A stretch of DNA of 64,000 bases from Bacteroidota bacterium (lineage in GTDB: Bacteria > Bacteroidota > Bacteroidia > Chitinophagales > Chitinophagaceae): NCBI GenBank assembly GCA_013285915.1, contig JABDGS010000007.1, positions 1 to 64,000 on the forward strand, written 5' to 3'. Below, in pieces: positions 46,426-56,890 of this stretch. Numbering within the stretch: the stretch's first letter is position 1; each line of letters begins with the position of its first letter. A model generated the notes under the pieces. It did not search any database. It was not told the origin of the DNA and saw only the letters and a list, made by a program, of their open reading frames with translations. Made by a program: the position numbers and the translations under genes.

Positions 46426-48045
46426 TTAAGAGAAATGAGCAATGCGTTTTTTGGGTACAGCTTTTTTAATGCTGTCGTCAAAGTCATTTATATTATACTG
46501 CTCAAAGTTTTTTCTAAATAGTTCGGCCAAATCATCTGCAGCCTCGTCGTAGGCATCCCTGTCGCGCCATGTGTACCGCGGGTTTAATAGTGTTTCGGGT
46601 ACACCGGGGCACCTTTTTGGTATCTGCATTCCAAACACGGGGTGTGTTTCGTATGCTGCGTTATTTAGCCAGCCGCTAAGTGCTGCATGTATTATAGCCC
46701 GTGTGTGCTGCAGCGAAATTCGTTTACCCACGCCATAAGCGCCACCGATCCACCCGGTGTTGATCATCCAAATATTTACATTATGCTCCTGCATTTTTTT
46801 ACCCAGCAATTTTGCATAACGGGCTGGGTGCAGCGGTAAAAATGGTGCACCAAAACAGGCGCTGAATGTTGCTTTTGGTTCTGTTATCCCGGTTTCGGTA
46901 CCTGCAATTTTTGCAGTATAACCGCTTATAAACTGGAACATTGCCTGCCCGGGGGTTAGCCTGCTTACAGGCGGCAATATGCCATAGGCATCGCAGGTAA
47001 GAAAGAAAATATTTTCAGGCACACCGCCTTTTGATGGCTTAACCGCATTAGCAATATAATCAACCGGGTAGCTAACCCTTGTATTTTCGGTAATAGAGCT
47101 ATTTGAAAAATCAATCTTTTTTGTGCCGCCCAAAAAACAAACGTTTTCTACAAGGGCGCCTTCTTTTACTGCGTTATAAATGGCCGGCTCTTTTTCTTTG
47201 CTAAGGTTTATTACCTTGGCATAGCAACCGCCTTCAAAATTAAAAATTCCCTCATCCGTCCATCCGTGTTCATCATCACCAATAAGGTTTCTTAAAGGGT
47301 CAGCACTTAAAGTTGTTTTACCAGTACCGCTTAAGCCAAAAAACAGGGCAACATCGCCTTTTTCGCCAATATTGGCGCTGCAATGCATACTTAGCACGTT
47401 TTGGTTATGTGGCAATAAAAAATTCAGCACCGTAAAAACACCTTTCTTCATTTCACCTGTGTAAGCGGTACCGCCTATAAGTATTGTTTTATGGGTGAAT
47501 GAAATAATGGCAAAATGCGGTGACCGTGTGCCATCAGTTGCGGGGTCGGCCAAAAAGTCAGGGGCGTGGATTATTGTCCATGAAGGTTTAAAATCAGCGA
47601 GTTCCCGTTCCGAAGGCCTTAAAAACATATTGTAACAAAAAAGGTTACTCCAGCTATTTTCGTTTATTACGCGTAAGCTTAACCTGTAATTTTCGTCTGC
47701 ACATGCATAACAATCCCTCACCCATAACTCCTGCAGGCCACCCAAATAAGAAAGCATCCTGTTTTTTAAACGGGTAAAATATTTTTCTTCAATGGGAATA
47801 TTAAATTTATTCCAGTCAACAACTTGCGCCGTTATGGCGTCTTTTACTATAAACTTATCCTGTGGGCTTCTGCCGGTAAATTTGCCGGTATTTATGCATA
47901 AAGCCCCAGTGTCGTTTAAAACACCTTCCCCCCTTTGTATGGTTTGTTGTACTAACTGGTTAGGTGAAAACTGGTAGTGTACGGTTGCAGTAGTTGTAAA
48001 ACCCGGAAATACATCACCAGGTGCGATCTTCATGGCTGGCATCAT
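46426..48045 (-). CDS. pckA: Phosphoenolpyruvate carboxykinase (ATP)
   Basis: 'GRSPQDKFIVKD', 'FFGLSGTGKTTLSADPLRNLIGDDEHGW', 'NTGWIGGAYGVGKRISLQHTRAIIHAAL'. Confidence 0.97.
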   Translation of the reverse strand: MMPAMKIAPGDVFPGFTTTATVHYQFSPNQLVQQTIQRGEGVLNDTGALCINTGKFTGRSPQDKFIVKDAITAQVVDWNKFNIPIEEKYFTRLKNRMLSYLGGLQELWVRDCYACADENYRLSLRVINENSWSNLFCYNMFLRPSERELADFKPSWTIIHAPDFLADPATDGTRSPHFAIISFTHKTILIGGTAYTGEMKKGVFTVLNFLLPHNQNVLSMHCSANIGEKGDVALFFGLSGTGKTTLSADPLRNLIGDDEHGWTDEGIFNFEGGCYAKVINLSKEKEPAIYNAVKEGALVENVCFLGGTKKIDFSNSSITENTRVSYPVDYIANAVKPSKGGVPENIFFLTCDAYGILPPVSRLTPGQAMFQFISGYTAKIAGTETGITEPKATFSACFGAPFLPLHPARYAKLLGKKMQEHNVNIWMINTGWIGGAYGVGKRISLQHTRAIIHAALSGWLNNAAYETHPVFGMQIPKRCPGVPETLLNPRYTWRDRDAYDEAADDLAELFRKNFEQYNINDFDDSIKKAVPKKRIAHFS

Positions 48046-48289
48046 ATAAAACTATCATTTGTTAGTTTTTCAAAAGTAAAGGCTTTCTGGAAACAAAAAA
48101 ATGTTTTTGATATAAATTTTTCAAAAAACACTCATTTTAATAATACGAAATCTAATAATTATGGTTGCCGCAGCCCTATTATTAAATATTCTTTAATAAA
48201 AATAAAAAACCGCTTTTTTTAAGACATTAACCAAAGTAAAAAACTAAAACGCCAAAACTTATCGAAATTTGCGGTACAATTAATATTAG

Positions 48290-48997
48290 ATGATTATGAG
48301 CAAAACGGGAAAGCTTGTTATTATAACAGGGGCTAATGGCAACCTGGGTGTTGCAACTGTAAGCAGGTTTTTAAATGAGGGGTATAATGTTGTGGCTGTT
48401 GATGGGCACAATAATCACCTTGGCTTTGCAAAAAATAACCCTGGGTTTGAGTTTTATGCCGTTAACCTTACAAATGAGCAGGAAACGGGCGATCTTGTAA
48501 ATACGGTGATTGAAAAACATGGCGTTGTACATGCCGCTTTATTATTGGTGGGTGGTTTTGCTATGGGGAAGATTGAAGATACAGCCGGCACAGACGTAAG
48601 CAAAATGTTTTCGCTTAATTTTGAAACAGCCTATTTTGTGGCAAGGCCTTTATTAAAACACATGCAGCAACATGGTTATGGAAGGCTTGTGTTTATTGGC
48701 ACACGCCCTGCGTTGGAAGCAGCACAGGGAAAAAGCATGATAGCTTATTCATTATCAAAGTCGCTGTTGTTTAAACTGGCCGATTTTATTAATGCCGAAG
48801 CAAAAGGCACTAATATTGTTGCATCTGTTGTAGTGCCCAGCACTATTGACACAGCTATTAACAGGCAAAGCATGCCCGGCACCAACCCTGGTGCCTGGGT
48901 GAAGCCCGAACAATTAGCTGATATAATGGAATTTATTTGCAGCGAAAAGGGAATGCCGGTAAGGGAAGCTGTTTACAAGGTGTATAACAACGCATAA
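48290..48997 (+). CDS. SDR-family oxidoreductase
   Basis: 'KLVIITGANGNLGVATVSRFLNEGYNVVAVD'; YxxxK 'YSLSKS'. Confidence 0.9.
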   Translation: MIMSKTGKLVIITGANGNLGVATVSRFLNEGYNVVAVDGHNNHLGFAKNNPGFEFYAVNLTNEQETGDLVNTVIEKHGVVHAALLLVGGFAMGKIEDTAGTDVSKMFSLNFETAYFVARPLLKHMQQHGYGRLVFIGTRPALEAAQGKSMIAYSLSKSLLFKLADFINAEAKGTNIVASVVVPSTIDTAINRQSMPGTNPGAWVKPEQLADIMEFICSEKGMPVREAVYKVYNNA

Positions 48998-49006
48998 AAC
49001 AAGAAT

Positions 49007-49204
49007 ATGAAGAATTTGCTGAAGAAAAATGTATTGCCTGTTATTGGTGTGTTTGCTGGTGCGGTTGGTGGATTTTTTTATTGGAAGTATGTTGGGTGCA
49101 CACATGGTTGCCCTATTCAGTCCAACCCTTACAGGATGACGGCCTATGGCGCAGTTATGGGCGGGCTTATATTTAGCATTTTTCAGCCTTCTGTAAAGGC
49201 ATAG
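49007..49204 (+). CDS. Small membrane protein (DUF6132-like)
   Basis: 'VFAGAVGGFFYWKYVGCTHGCPIQSNPYRMTAYGAVMGGLIFS'. Confidence 0.7.
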   Translation: MKNLLKKNVLPVIGVFAGAVGGFFYWKYVGCTHGCPIQSNPYRMTAYGAVMGGLIFSIFQPSVKA

Positions 49205-49242
49205 GGTACTGGTAAAACACCACAATGATACACGTTGCGTGC

Positions 49243-49842
49243 TTACTGAATATTTACCTGCGGAACAGTATATGCAATTAACTGGTTTATTATATGCTCC
49301 CTTAAATCTCTAAGCGAACCAAAAAAATCCGCGGCTGTATTACCATAACTGCGTATGCTTATACCAAACAGCATTACGCCTTTGTGACCGTTAATATCTT
49401 TAAAAGCCTTATACAGGTAGGCATTCCACTCAACAAAGTCAGTTTTAGGCACACCTTCGCTTTCAACAAAGTCTACAATATATTCAGTTGAATCAGGGCT
49501 TTGTATAAGATTGTAGTTTACCACCGCATCCGTTTTCTTTCGCTCCTTAAGGTCTTTCAGTTTTAGCAATACAAGCTCTTTTGGCTTTATCGTATCTTCA
49601 AGCACATCTATCAATACTAATTTGCTAAAATGTTCCAGGCTGTCACCTTTTGCCAGGTATTCCTGTTTGTAGTAATTATCTACAGGTCTTGAACTCCATG
49701 CCAAATAATAATTGGCATTGCCAAATAATACAGGCCCGGGCACATTCAGGTAGTCTGTTACAACCTGCTGGGCAAAGGAGCTTTTAGTGCTTAAAAGCGC
49801 AGCAAGTATTATAAAAAACTGACAACAATATTTTTTAACCAT
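49243..49842 (-). CDS. Secreted hypothetical protein
   Basis: Signal peptide from MVKKYCCQFFIILAALLSTKSSFAQ. Confidence 0.6.
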   Translation of the reverse strand: MVKKYCCQFFIILAALLSTKSSFAQQVVTDYLNVPGPVLFGNANYYLAWSSRPVDNYYKQEYLAKGDSLEHFSKLVLIDVLEDTIKPKELVLLKLKDLKERKKTDAVVNYNLIQSPDSTEYIVDFVESEGVPKTDFVEWNAYLYKAFKDINGHKGVMLFGISIRSYGNTAADFFGSLRDLREHIINQLIAYTVPQVNIQ

Positions 49843-50005
49843 ATACCCGGCAAAAGTATTGTGCATAAACAATAACAAAAGTTAAATACAAAGCCGGACG
49901 CACCAAAATTGGTGCTAAAATAATCTTGATGTTTTGAGGTTGCTTTAGTATTTAAGCAGAAAGTGCCCAGCAAATGCATTGGCAAAAATCAGCTGCAATA
50001 TTGTA

Positions 50006-50584
50006 TCAGCGCCCGGTTGTATCTTCAAGCCTTTTGCTTATCTCGTCATTTATTTTGGTAAACAGGTGTTCGGGCTTAAATACACGCCAGTTGGGTATAT
50101 CCATTAGTTCGATGTAATAATTAAGTTTTTTACGCTTAAAATCGTGCTGGGTGGCTTCGGGCATGTTAACTGCTACTATCCAGCCGTATTCATCGGTAAC
50201 TTCTTCAAACCATTCTGTATAATAGTCCTTATCGCCGCTGTGAAAGTTTAAAACATTTTCAGCTATCAAAATATATTTGGTAATGCCTGCCGCAAAAAGT
50301 TCGTCAATAATATCACGTTTCAGCATCATTATATCATTTTCAATAGCATCATTCCACTCCCCTATCATTTCAATTATAACAAACTGCTGCTCGTAATCTG
50401 CATATAATATTTTCATGTATAGTGTACGGCTGCCAAACTCATCCCACTGCGGGTGTATGTAATAGTTATATACTGTTTGGCTAAATTCAAACTCACTGTA
50501 AGTACGGCCAAAAAAAGGCGACCGCGGGTCTGTTTCCGCAGTGTACAAATGCCGCCAGTTATAAAAAGGTTCAATCTCGTGCAT
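50006..50584 (-). CDS. Hypothetical protein
   Basis: Long ORF (MHEIEPFYNWRHLYTAETDPRSPFFGRTYSEFEF); TAAATTTG-type element upstream. Confidence 0.65.
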   Translation of the reverse strand: MHEIEPFYNWRHLYTAETDPRSPFFGRTYSEFEFSQTVYNYYIHPQWDEFGSRTLYMKILYADYEQQFVIIEMIGEWNDAIENDIMMLKRDIIDELFAAGITKYILIAENVLNFHSGDKDYYTEWFEEVTDEYGWIVAVNMPEATQHDFKRKKLNYYIELMDIPNWRVFKPEHLFTKINDEISKRLEDTTGR

Positions 50585-50758
50585 ACATCAATTTCGTCAT
50601 AGCAAATTTATAGCAAAAAACAGGCAAAAGCTGAAGGCAGGTATGGGTAAAGCGGCTAATATTTTATAGTTTGAAACAGAACGTTGGCTGCCTTATTTTA
50701 ACTGTACGGTATTTAGTGGTTAACAACACATCCGGTACCCAGGAAATTGCCTGCAACA

Positions 50759-50795
50759 AAAACCCCGCAGACTTTAAAAGCATACGGGGTTATTT
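50759..50795 (-). terminator. Hairpin downstream of metK
   Basis: AACCCCG (50761-50767) ... CGGGGTT (50785-50791), with AAAAA on the left giving a U-tract on the minus strand. Confidence 0.65.
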
Positions 50796-50818
50796 TATTG
50801 CTCAAATAAAAATACGGG

Positions 50819-52072
50819 TTATTTTATTTTAAAAGCCTTTTTTACCTTATCAACAAAATCTAATTTCTCCCAGGTAAAAAGTTCTACCTTCCTGGTAATT
50901 TTCCGGCCGTCAGGTGAAGTAAATTCTTTTGTAACCTCCTCATTCTTTCTGCCCATGTGGCCGTAGGCTGCAGTTTCACTATAGATGGGGTTACGCAATT
51001 TAAGGCGCTGCTCAATAAAGTAAGGGCGCATATCAAAAATGCTGTCTACTTTTTTTGCAATCTCGCCGTCGCTAAGTTCAACATTCGCTGTACCGTACGT
51101 GTTAACGTATATGCCCATTGGCTTTGCTACACCGATAGCGTATGATACCTGAACCAGCACTTCGCTGCAAACACCTGCGGCCACAAGGTTTTTGGCAATA
51201 TGGCGTGTGGCATAAGCAGCAGAGCGGTCAACCTTTGAAGGATCTTTCCCGCTAAAAGCGCCACCACCGTGTGCGCCCTTGCCGCCGTAGGTATCAACAA
51301 TTATTTTACGGCCGGTTAAACCAGTATCGCCGTGAGGGCCGCCAATTACAAATTTGCCGGTTGGGTTAATATGATAGTTTATTTCATCGTCAAAAAGCTT
51401 AGCATATTTTTTGTATTTGCTTTTAACGCGCGGTATAAGAATATTTATAATATCGGTTTTAATTTTCTCCAGCATTTTTTCTTCTTTGTCAAAATCATCA
51501 TGCTGGGTAGATACCACAATAGCATCAATTCTTACAGGTTTGTTGTTATCGTCGTATTCAAGCGTTACCTGGCTTTTTGCATCAGGCCTCAGGTATTTTA
51601 TTTGTTTATTTTCCCGGCGCAATACTGCAAGTTCTATTAAAATTTTATGTGCAAGGTCTAATGCCAATGGCATATAATCCTCTGTTTCGTTGGTGGCATA
51701 CCCAAACATCATGCCCTGGTCGCCAGCACCTTGTTCTTCTTTCTTTTTACGGTCAACACCCTGGTTAATGTCAGCAGACTGTTCGTGAATAGCAGACAAA
51801 ACACCACAACTGTTGGCCTCAAACATATATTCACTCTTTGTATATCCAATGCGGCGTATAACATTACGTGCAATATCCTGAACATCCAGGTAGGCTTTGC
51901 TTTTAACTTCACCAGCCAATATAACCTGCCCTGTGGTAACTAAGGTTTCGCAAGCCACCTTGCTATTGGGATCAAAAGCAAGAAAATTATCAATTAAAGC
52001 ATCAGAAATCTGGTCGGCCACTTTGTCTGGATGCCCTTCGGATACACTTTCAGAAGTAAATAAATAAGGCAT
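50819..52072 (-). CDS. metK: S-adenosylmethionine synthase
   Basis: '[25 protein letters not shown]', '[13 protein letters not shown]', '[45 protein letters not shown]'. Confidence 0.98.
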   Translation of the reverse strand: MPYLFTSESVSEGHPDKVADQISDALIDNFLAFDPNSKVACETLVTTGQVILAGEVKSKAYLDVQDIARNVIRRIGYTKSEYMFEANSCGVLSAIHEQSADINQGVDRKKKEEQGAGDQGMMFGYATNETEDYMPLALDLAHKILIELAVLRRENKQIKYLRPDAKSQVTLEYDDNNKPVRIDAIVVSTQHDDFDKEEKMLEKIKTDIINILIPRVKSKYKKYAKLFDDEINYHINPTGKFVIGGPHGDTGLTGRKIIVDTYGGKGAHGGGAFSGKDPSKVDRSAAYATRHIAKNLVAAGVCSEVLVQVSYAIGVAKPMGIYVNTYGTANVELSDGEIAKKVDSIFDMRPYFIEQRLKLRNPIYSETAAYGHMGRKNEEVTKEFTSPDGRKITRKVELFTWEKLDFVDKVKKAFKIK

Positions 52073-52091
52073 AATTTTTTAAATAAGGCTG

Positions 52092-52099
52092 CAAATATA
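52092..52099 (-). promoter_or_regulatory. TAnnTTTG-type -7 element (TATATTTG) for metK
   Basis: Minus strand TATATTTGCAGCC. Confidence 0.55.
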
Positions 52100-52131
52100 C
52101 TATACCCGGCTATTTATAAAACAGGTATTTA

Positions 52132-53601
52132 TTAAGGTACCGGTGAATAAACTATATGCAGGCGCATTTTATGTGCTGTATTATTGCCTCCACCAAGCCG
52201 CACCCGGCCTTCAGAAGGCGCATTAAGCGGGGGCGAAGATAAAGGTACCCTTACAGATGAGGATTCGCTGGCATATATATAGTTATTACCCGGCGCGTAC
52301 AGCACAAAATTATTGTAGGCAGTTTGCCCATGGCTTACAACGCCCTGTACATAGCTGGTAATGTCAAAGCTATAAGAGTAATGGGTTCTGCCACTCAATG
52401 GGTCAATAGTGGCTGTAGGTATGGCCCCTAATGCGGCCACGTTTGTAACTGAGGTGCTGTCTGTTGCCAGTACCTGGCTGCCCGGCATAAGAAAACGCCA
52501 TTTGTATTGGGTGCTATATGGACTAACAAATATTTGCGGTGGTGTTAAAAACAGATCTGATTGATAGGTATCATCGGGTATTTGATCCATTATCAATTCT
52601 GCACGCTGAATGATTATCTTTGAGAGCCCGGCAAGGCTTGGCATAGTAATATTTGTAAAAATGCCAGGATTTGCTTCTAAGTATAAAATGCTGTCCTCTG
52701 CGGCTGGTGACGGGAAATTAGCCTGCACTTCTGCCCCACTCCTGTCCTTCTTAATATAGTTCGCCCCGGCTGTTACACCCGCACTTGCTTTAAAATATGT
52801 AACCGCAGTGTCTTTGGCGCCAGTGAGATTATACCTGTAATAAATTGCCAGCTTTGTATTTGTATCCTGCAGGTTTATACGAAGCAATGAATTGCCTGTG
52901 GCTTCAGGCACAACCTGGAACCCCCTGAAATATTGGTTAAACGTTGTTCCGCTTTTATAAGCGTTTGAGGTATCAAACCCGTAAATAAGCTTGTTGCCAA
53001 TTGCCTCTTTATCAAGCCTAATGCGTAACTGGTTAACAGCAGCTTCGTTACGGGGGTAAACCGAATCGCGAAGTGTGCGGGGGGCAACCTGTACAGGCTG
53101 GTAATTTTCAGTTAATTCTACATAATTTTTCTGAAAAAAATGATTTGTTGAATAAACTGAATCAGCCGTAAAAGGCTCGTCATTTGAAATTTGATAAACC
53201 CTGAACGCAAGATTTGGAAATGAATCTCCATATACGCCTTTATAACTTAACACCAGCACAACAGAATCAAGGTATATACTATCTTTTTTATAGGTACCAA
53301 ACTCAACTGGAAATGCTGTTGGTATAACCTGAAGGTTAACTGAAGCACTTAATTTTCCGAAAAGAGGGTCGTTTGAAATATAGCCGAGCGACATGTCCTG
53401 TGCAGCCCCGACGTTGTTTGCACTGTCACCGCCATTTTTTGTTTTTATGTCTAAATACAGGTCATTTGCCTGTACATTATCACCGGGAGGTAATAAACCG
53501 CTTCCTATATCAGTAGTTATAATTTTGGTACAACCGCAAAAAATGAAGGATAATAAAACAAGAAAAAGAATAGAATTTTTTTTCACAATAGCTAAATTCA
53601 T
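52132..53601 (-). CDS. DUF4270-type lipoprotein
   Basis: Lipobox 'LSFIFCGCTK'; repeated 'DSIYLDSVVLVLSYKGVYGD...' beta-rich sequence typical of DUF4270. Confidence 0.75.
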   Translation of the reverse strand: MNLAIVKKNSILFLVLLSFIFCGCTKIITTDIGSGLLPPGDNVQANDLYLDIKTKNGGDSANNVGAAQDMSLGYISNDPLFGKLSASVNLQVIPTAFPVEFGTYKKDSIYLDSVVLVLSYKGVYGDSFPNLAFRVYQISNDEPFTADSVYSTNHFFQKNYVELTENYQPVQVAPRTLRDSVYPRNEAAVNQLRIRLDKEAIGNKLIYGFDTSNAYKSGTTFNQYFRGFQVVPEATGNSLLRINLQDTNTKLAIYYRYNLTGAKDTAVTYFKASAGVTAGANYIKKDRSGAEVQANFPSPAAEDSILYLEANPGIFTNITMPSLAGLSKIIIQRAELIMDQIPDDTYQSDLFLTPPQIFVSPYSTQYKWRFLMPGSQVLATDSTSVTNVAALGAIPTATIDPLSGRTHYSYSFDITSYVQGVVSHGQTAYNNFVLYAPGNNYIYASESSSVRVPLSSPPLNAPSEGRVRLGGGNNTAHKMRLHIVYSPVP

Positions 53602-53609
53602 GGGTTTAA

Positions 53610-54428
53610 TTACTTCGCTGCAAGCTCGTTATACAATTCTAAATAGTCTGTTAAATCGCTATCCCACCCACTGAACGATAATACTTTTTTACCTTTTACT
53701 TTAGAAAATTCGTCGGCAAGTTTTTTATCAACTTTATCGGCACCAAAGGTAATTGCATCTGCAAAAGTCGCTCCGCCCCTAAACATAGCAGTATCGGTAC
53801 CTTCTTTGAAGAGCTCAAGATCTTTTTCCTTAATAACTGAATGTATATTGGCCCGCTCAACAAAATGAGCGCCCAGTTTTTCTTTAAACGTATGCTGGCC
53901 AATGGTGAATACTACTTTGCTGTGGACAAATACAGGCTCTCTTTTGTACGCTGTTTTAAGGTACATAGGTATCAAGCCTGTCATCCACCCGCTGCAATGA
54001 ATAATGTCAGGCGGCCATCCAAACTTTTTTACGGTTTCTAATGCCCCTTTGCAAAAAAATATTGTTCTCAGGTCGTTATCATCAAACCAATTATCATTAT
54101 CGTCAGTAAAAATGTGCTTTCTCTTAAAAAAATCCTCATTATCCAAAAAATACACCTGCAGCCTTGCATTAGGCAGCGATGCCACTTTTATTTGCAATGG
54201 ATAGTCGTCGTTGTCAACAGAAACATTTATACCCGATAAACGAACAACCTCATGCAGCCGGTGCCTTCTTTCGTTTATAACGCCAAAACGCGGCATAATA
54301 CACCGAACCTCAAGTCCGCTGTCATTGCTTTTTATAGCCAGCCTATTTACTAATTCCGCAAATTCGGTAAGCTCTAAATAAGGCGACATTTCCGTAGCAA
54401 TGAATAAAATTCTTTTCTTTGTTGACAT
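53610..54428 (-). CDS. Stand-alone glycogen/starch synthase N-terminal (GT5) domain-like protein
   Basis: 'KKRILFIATEMSPYLELTEFAELVNRLA...PDIIHCSGWMTGLIPMYLK'. The C-terminal nucleotide-sugar-binding half is absent and KTGGL is degenerate. Start at MSTKKR. Confidence 0.8.
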   Translation of the reverse strand: MSTKKRILFIATEMSPYLELTEFAELVNRLAIKSNDSGLEVRCIMPRFGVINERRHRLHEVVRLSGINVSVDNDDYPLQIKVASLPNARLQVYFLDNEDFFKRKHIFTDDNDNWFDDNDLRTIFFCKGALETVKKFGWPPDIIHCSGWMTGLIPMYLKTAYKREPVFVHSKVVFTIGQHTFKEKLGAHFVERANIHSVIKEKDLELFKEGTDTAMFRGGATFADAITFGADKVDKKLADEFSKVKGKKVLSFSGWDSDLTDYLELYNELAAK

Positions 54429-54462
54429 TAGCGTGCAATGTTTAGGCAAAAAAATAAGGCTG

Positions 54463-54470
54463 CAAAGGTA
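54463..54470 (-). promoter_or_regulatory. TAnnTTTG-type -7 element (TACCTTTG) for the GT5-like gene
   Basis: Minus strand TACCTTTGCAGCC. Confidence 0.6.
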
Positions 54471-54520
54471 CAAAAAATGCTTATACACTCAACACGTTAC
54501 TTTGTTTATTACCATTTTAA

Positions 54521-55375
54521 ATGCAAAGAATGATTGTTCTTAAAGACTCAAAAGCCCTTAAAAAACGCCTGGCAACTATGAGGAGCCAGTCGCAATCCAT
54601 TGGTTTTGTGCCTACTATGGGGGCGCTGCATCAAGGTCATCTTGCCCTGGTGCAGCAAAGCAAACGACAGTGTTCTGTTACCGTTTGCTCAATATTTGTG
54701 AACCCCACCCAGTTTAATGACCCGCGCGATTTTGAAAAATACCCCGTTACTATTGAGAATGACATTTTACTGCTTGAGCAAAATAATACCGATATCCTGT
54801 TTATTCCGTCGGTTGCGGAAATGTATCCAGAGGGGCTAAAGGATGGTATACATTACGATATAGGATACCTGGAAAATATTTTGGAGGGATATTACAGGCC
54901 GGGGCATTTCCAGGGCGTTTGCCGGGTGCTGCACAAATTTCTTGATATTGTTGAACCTGATGTAATGTTTATGGGCAGCAAAGACTATCAACAATGCATG
55001 GTAGTTAAACGCCTTATAGAATTATTTGCAATACCAACCCGGTTGCAAATTGTTGACACCCTGCGTGAACCTGATGGATTGGCCATGAGCAGCAGGAACC
55101 TGCGACTAAATGCAAGAGACAGGCAAAGCGCCACGGCCATTTACCATGCGCTTAATTTTATAAAAGAAAACATACACTACAAAGAAATAGTGGGTTTAAG
55201 GCAAGGGGCGGCGAAAATGATAAGCGAAGCAGGTTTTGAAAAAATAGACTATATTGAAATATGCGATGCGCAAACCCTGCAGCCGGTTACTAATATTGAG
55301 GGCCAAACTAAACTGGTAGCCCTTGTTGCGGCCTTTATTGGCGGTGTACGGCTTATTGACAACATGATGATTTAA
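54521..55375 (+). CDS. panC: Pantothenate synthetase
   Basis: 'IGFVPTMGALHQGHLALV', 'SIFVNPTQFNDPRDFEKYP', 'MFMGSKDYQQCMVVKRL', 'REPDGLAMSSRNLRL'. Confidence 0.97.
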   Translation: MQRMIVLKDSKALKKRLATMRSQSQSIGFVPTMGALHQGHLALVQQSKRQCSVTVCSIFVNPTQFNDPRDFEKYPVTIENDILLLEQNNTDILFIPSVAEMYPEGLKDGIHYDIGYLENILEGYYRPGHFQGVCRVLHKFLDIVEPDVMFMGSKDYQQCMVVKRLIELFAIPTRLQIVDTLREPDGLAMSSRNLRLNARDRQSATAIYHALNFIKENIHYKEIVGLRQGAAKMISEAGFEKIDYIEICDAQTLQPVTNIEGQTKLVALVAAFIGGVRLIDNMMI

Positions 55376-55457
55376 CAAGTTTTAGGGCTATACGTTACCG
55401 GTGATTATAATTCGGCACGTATTACCCACTCAACTAACCGGGCAATTAACAATTTAT

Positions 55458-55465
55458 TACCTTTG
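55458..55465 (+). promoter_or_regulatory. TAnnTTTG-type -7 element (TACCTTTG), 8 nt upstream of the panD ATG
   Basis: TACCTTTGCCGCCTTTATG. Confidence 0.55.
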
Positions 55466-55473
55466 CCGCCTTT

Positions 55474-55818
55474 ATGCAGATAGAAGTATTAAAATCGAAG
55501 ATCCACCGCGCTGTTATTACCGAGGCAAACCTTAACTATGTTGGCAGCCTTACGCTTGATGAGGACCTTATGGATGCTGCCAATATGATTGAAAATGAAA
55601 AAATACAGGTAGTTAATGTAAATAACGGCGAACGCATTGAGACCTATATAATTAAAGGTAAACGTGGCAGCGGTACTGTGTGCCTTAACGGCCCTGCAGC
55701 ACGCAGGGGAGCGGTTGGCGATATAATAATAGTCATTTCGTACGCAACCATGGATTTTGATATTGCTAAAACTTTTAAACCGTCTATAATATTCCCTAAA
55801 GAGGGTAACAAGCTGTAG
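55474..55818 (+). CDS. panD: Aspartate 1-decarboxylase
   Basis: '[55 protein letters not shown]' with Gly-Ser processing site and '[13 protein letters not shown]'. Confidence 0.96.
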   Translation: MQIEVLKSKIHRAVITEANLNYVGSLTLDEDLMDAANMIENEKIQVVNVNNGERIETYIIKGKRGSGTVCLNGPAARRGAVGDIIIVISYATMDFDIAKTFKPSIIFPKEGNKL

Positions 55819-55876
55819 TTAATAGTACTTTAACGATGCCTGTTAATTTTTCTTGCTTATATTGCCTGTTGTTTGC

Positions 55877-56890
55877 ATGAAAAAAACATACCCCATTATA
55901 TTAAAGTATGCCCTTGTATTTGGAATAATAGCTTTTTTAATTTGGCTTTCTTTCCATCATTTTACCAGTAAAAACTGGGAAGAAATGAGAAGTGCATTAC
56001 AACAGGCAAGATATATTTTACTGTTGCCTGTTTTTATATTGCTGTTGCTGAGCCATATTTTCAGAACACTTAGATGGAAGCAGCTTGTTGAACCAATGGG
56101 TTACAACCCGCCCTTATTCGATTTGTACTGCGCTTTACTTGTGGGGTACCTGACCAACCAGTTTTTACCCCGTGGCGGCGAGGTAATACGGTGCACAGTA
56201 ATAGCCAGGCAGCATAAAATACCTTTGGAAAAACTAATAGGCACCATTATTACCGAGAGGGCGGTTGACCTAATTTGCCTGTTGCTATTGGGTGTATCGA
56301 TATTCTTTATACAATATGGTTTATTTGGCATGTATTTAAAAAACATCCTGAATATAATAACATCTGCACCAAAAGGTGAACAAATAAAACACTGGCTTAT
56401 TTTGCTGGGAGTATTGGTGACCATTGTGGGCGCAGTATATGTTATAAGAAGAGTTAGCAGAAAATTTTCAGTTTTTTTTGTAAGGATATTTAAAGGGTTT
56501 AAAGAAGGTTTTTCAAGTATAAAAAAAGTGCGCAGCAGGTTTAAGTTTGTTGCGTTTACGCTGCTTATGTGGTGCTGCTATATATTTTCTACATGGTTAG
56601 GTTGTTTTGCCATGCACGAGACACAAGACCTTAATCTTTCATGTGGTATAATTTTACTTTTCGCCGGCACATTAGGCATTATAGTAACACCAGGCGGGGT
56701 GGGTGCCTACCCTATTGCTATACAACAAGCTTTGCTGTTATACAACATTAACGATAGTATCGGGTTAGCGTTTGGCTGGCTTTTATGGGGCTCACAATTT
56801 ATTTTTACAACAGTTTTTGGTACATTAGCCTACATAGCCATAAACGTTAGGAAAAGGAATTATGAAAAACACAGCATTCGCACCGCATAA
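55877..56890 (+). CDS. Lysylphosphatidylglycerol synthase-like TM (flippase-like) protein
   Basis: 'LLVGYLTNQFLPRGGEVIRCTVIARQHKIPLEKLIGTIITERAVDLICLLLL' and 'TPGGVGAYPIAIQQALLLY'. Confidence 0.9.
   Translation: MKKTYPIILKYALVFGIIAFLIWLSFHHFTSKNWEEMRSALQQARYILLLPVFILLLLSHIFRTLRWKQLVEPMGYNPPLFDLYCALLVGYLTNQFLPRGGEVIRCTVIARQHKIPLEKLIGTIITERAVDLICLLLLGVSIFFIQYGLFGMYLKNILNIITSAPKGEQIKHWLILLGVLVTIVGAVYVIRRVSRKFSVFFVRIFKGFKEGFSSIKKVRSRFKFVAFTLLMWCCYIFSTWLGCFAMHETQDLNLSCGIILLFAGTLGIIVTPGGVGAYPIAIQQALLLYNINDSIGLAFGWLLWGSQFIFTTVFGTLAYIAINVRKRNYEKHSIRTA

Noticed and set aside
48046-48289. AT-rich divergent intergenic region upstream of pckA and the SDR gene
   Set aside because: Looks like an ordinary divergent promoter region; no convincing operator or riboswitch-like structure.
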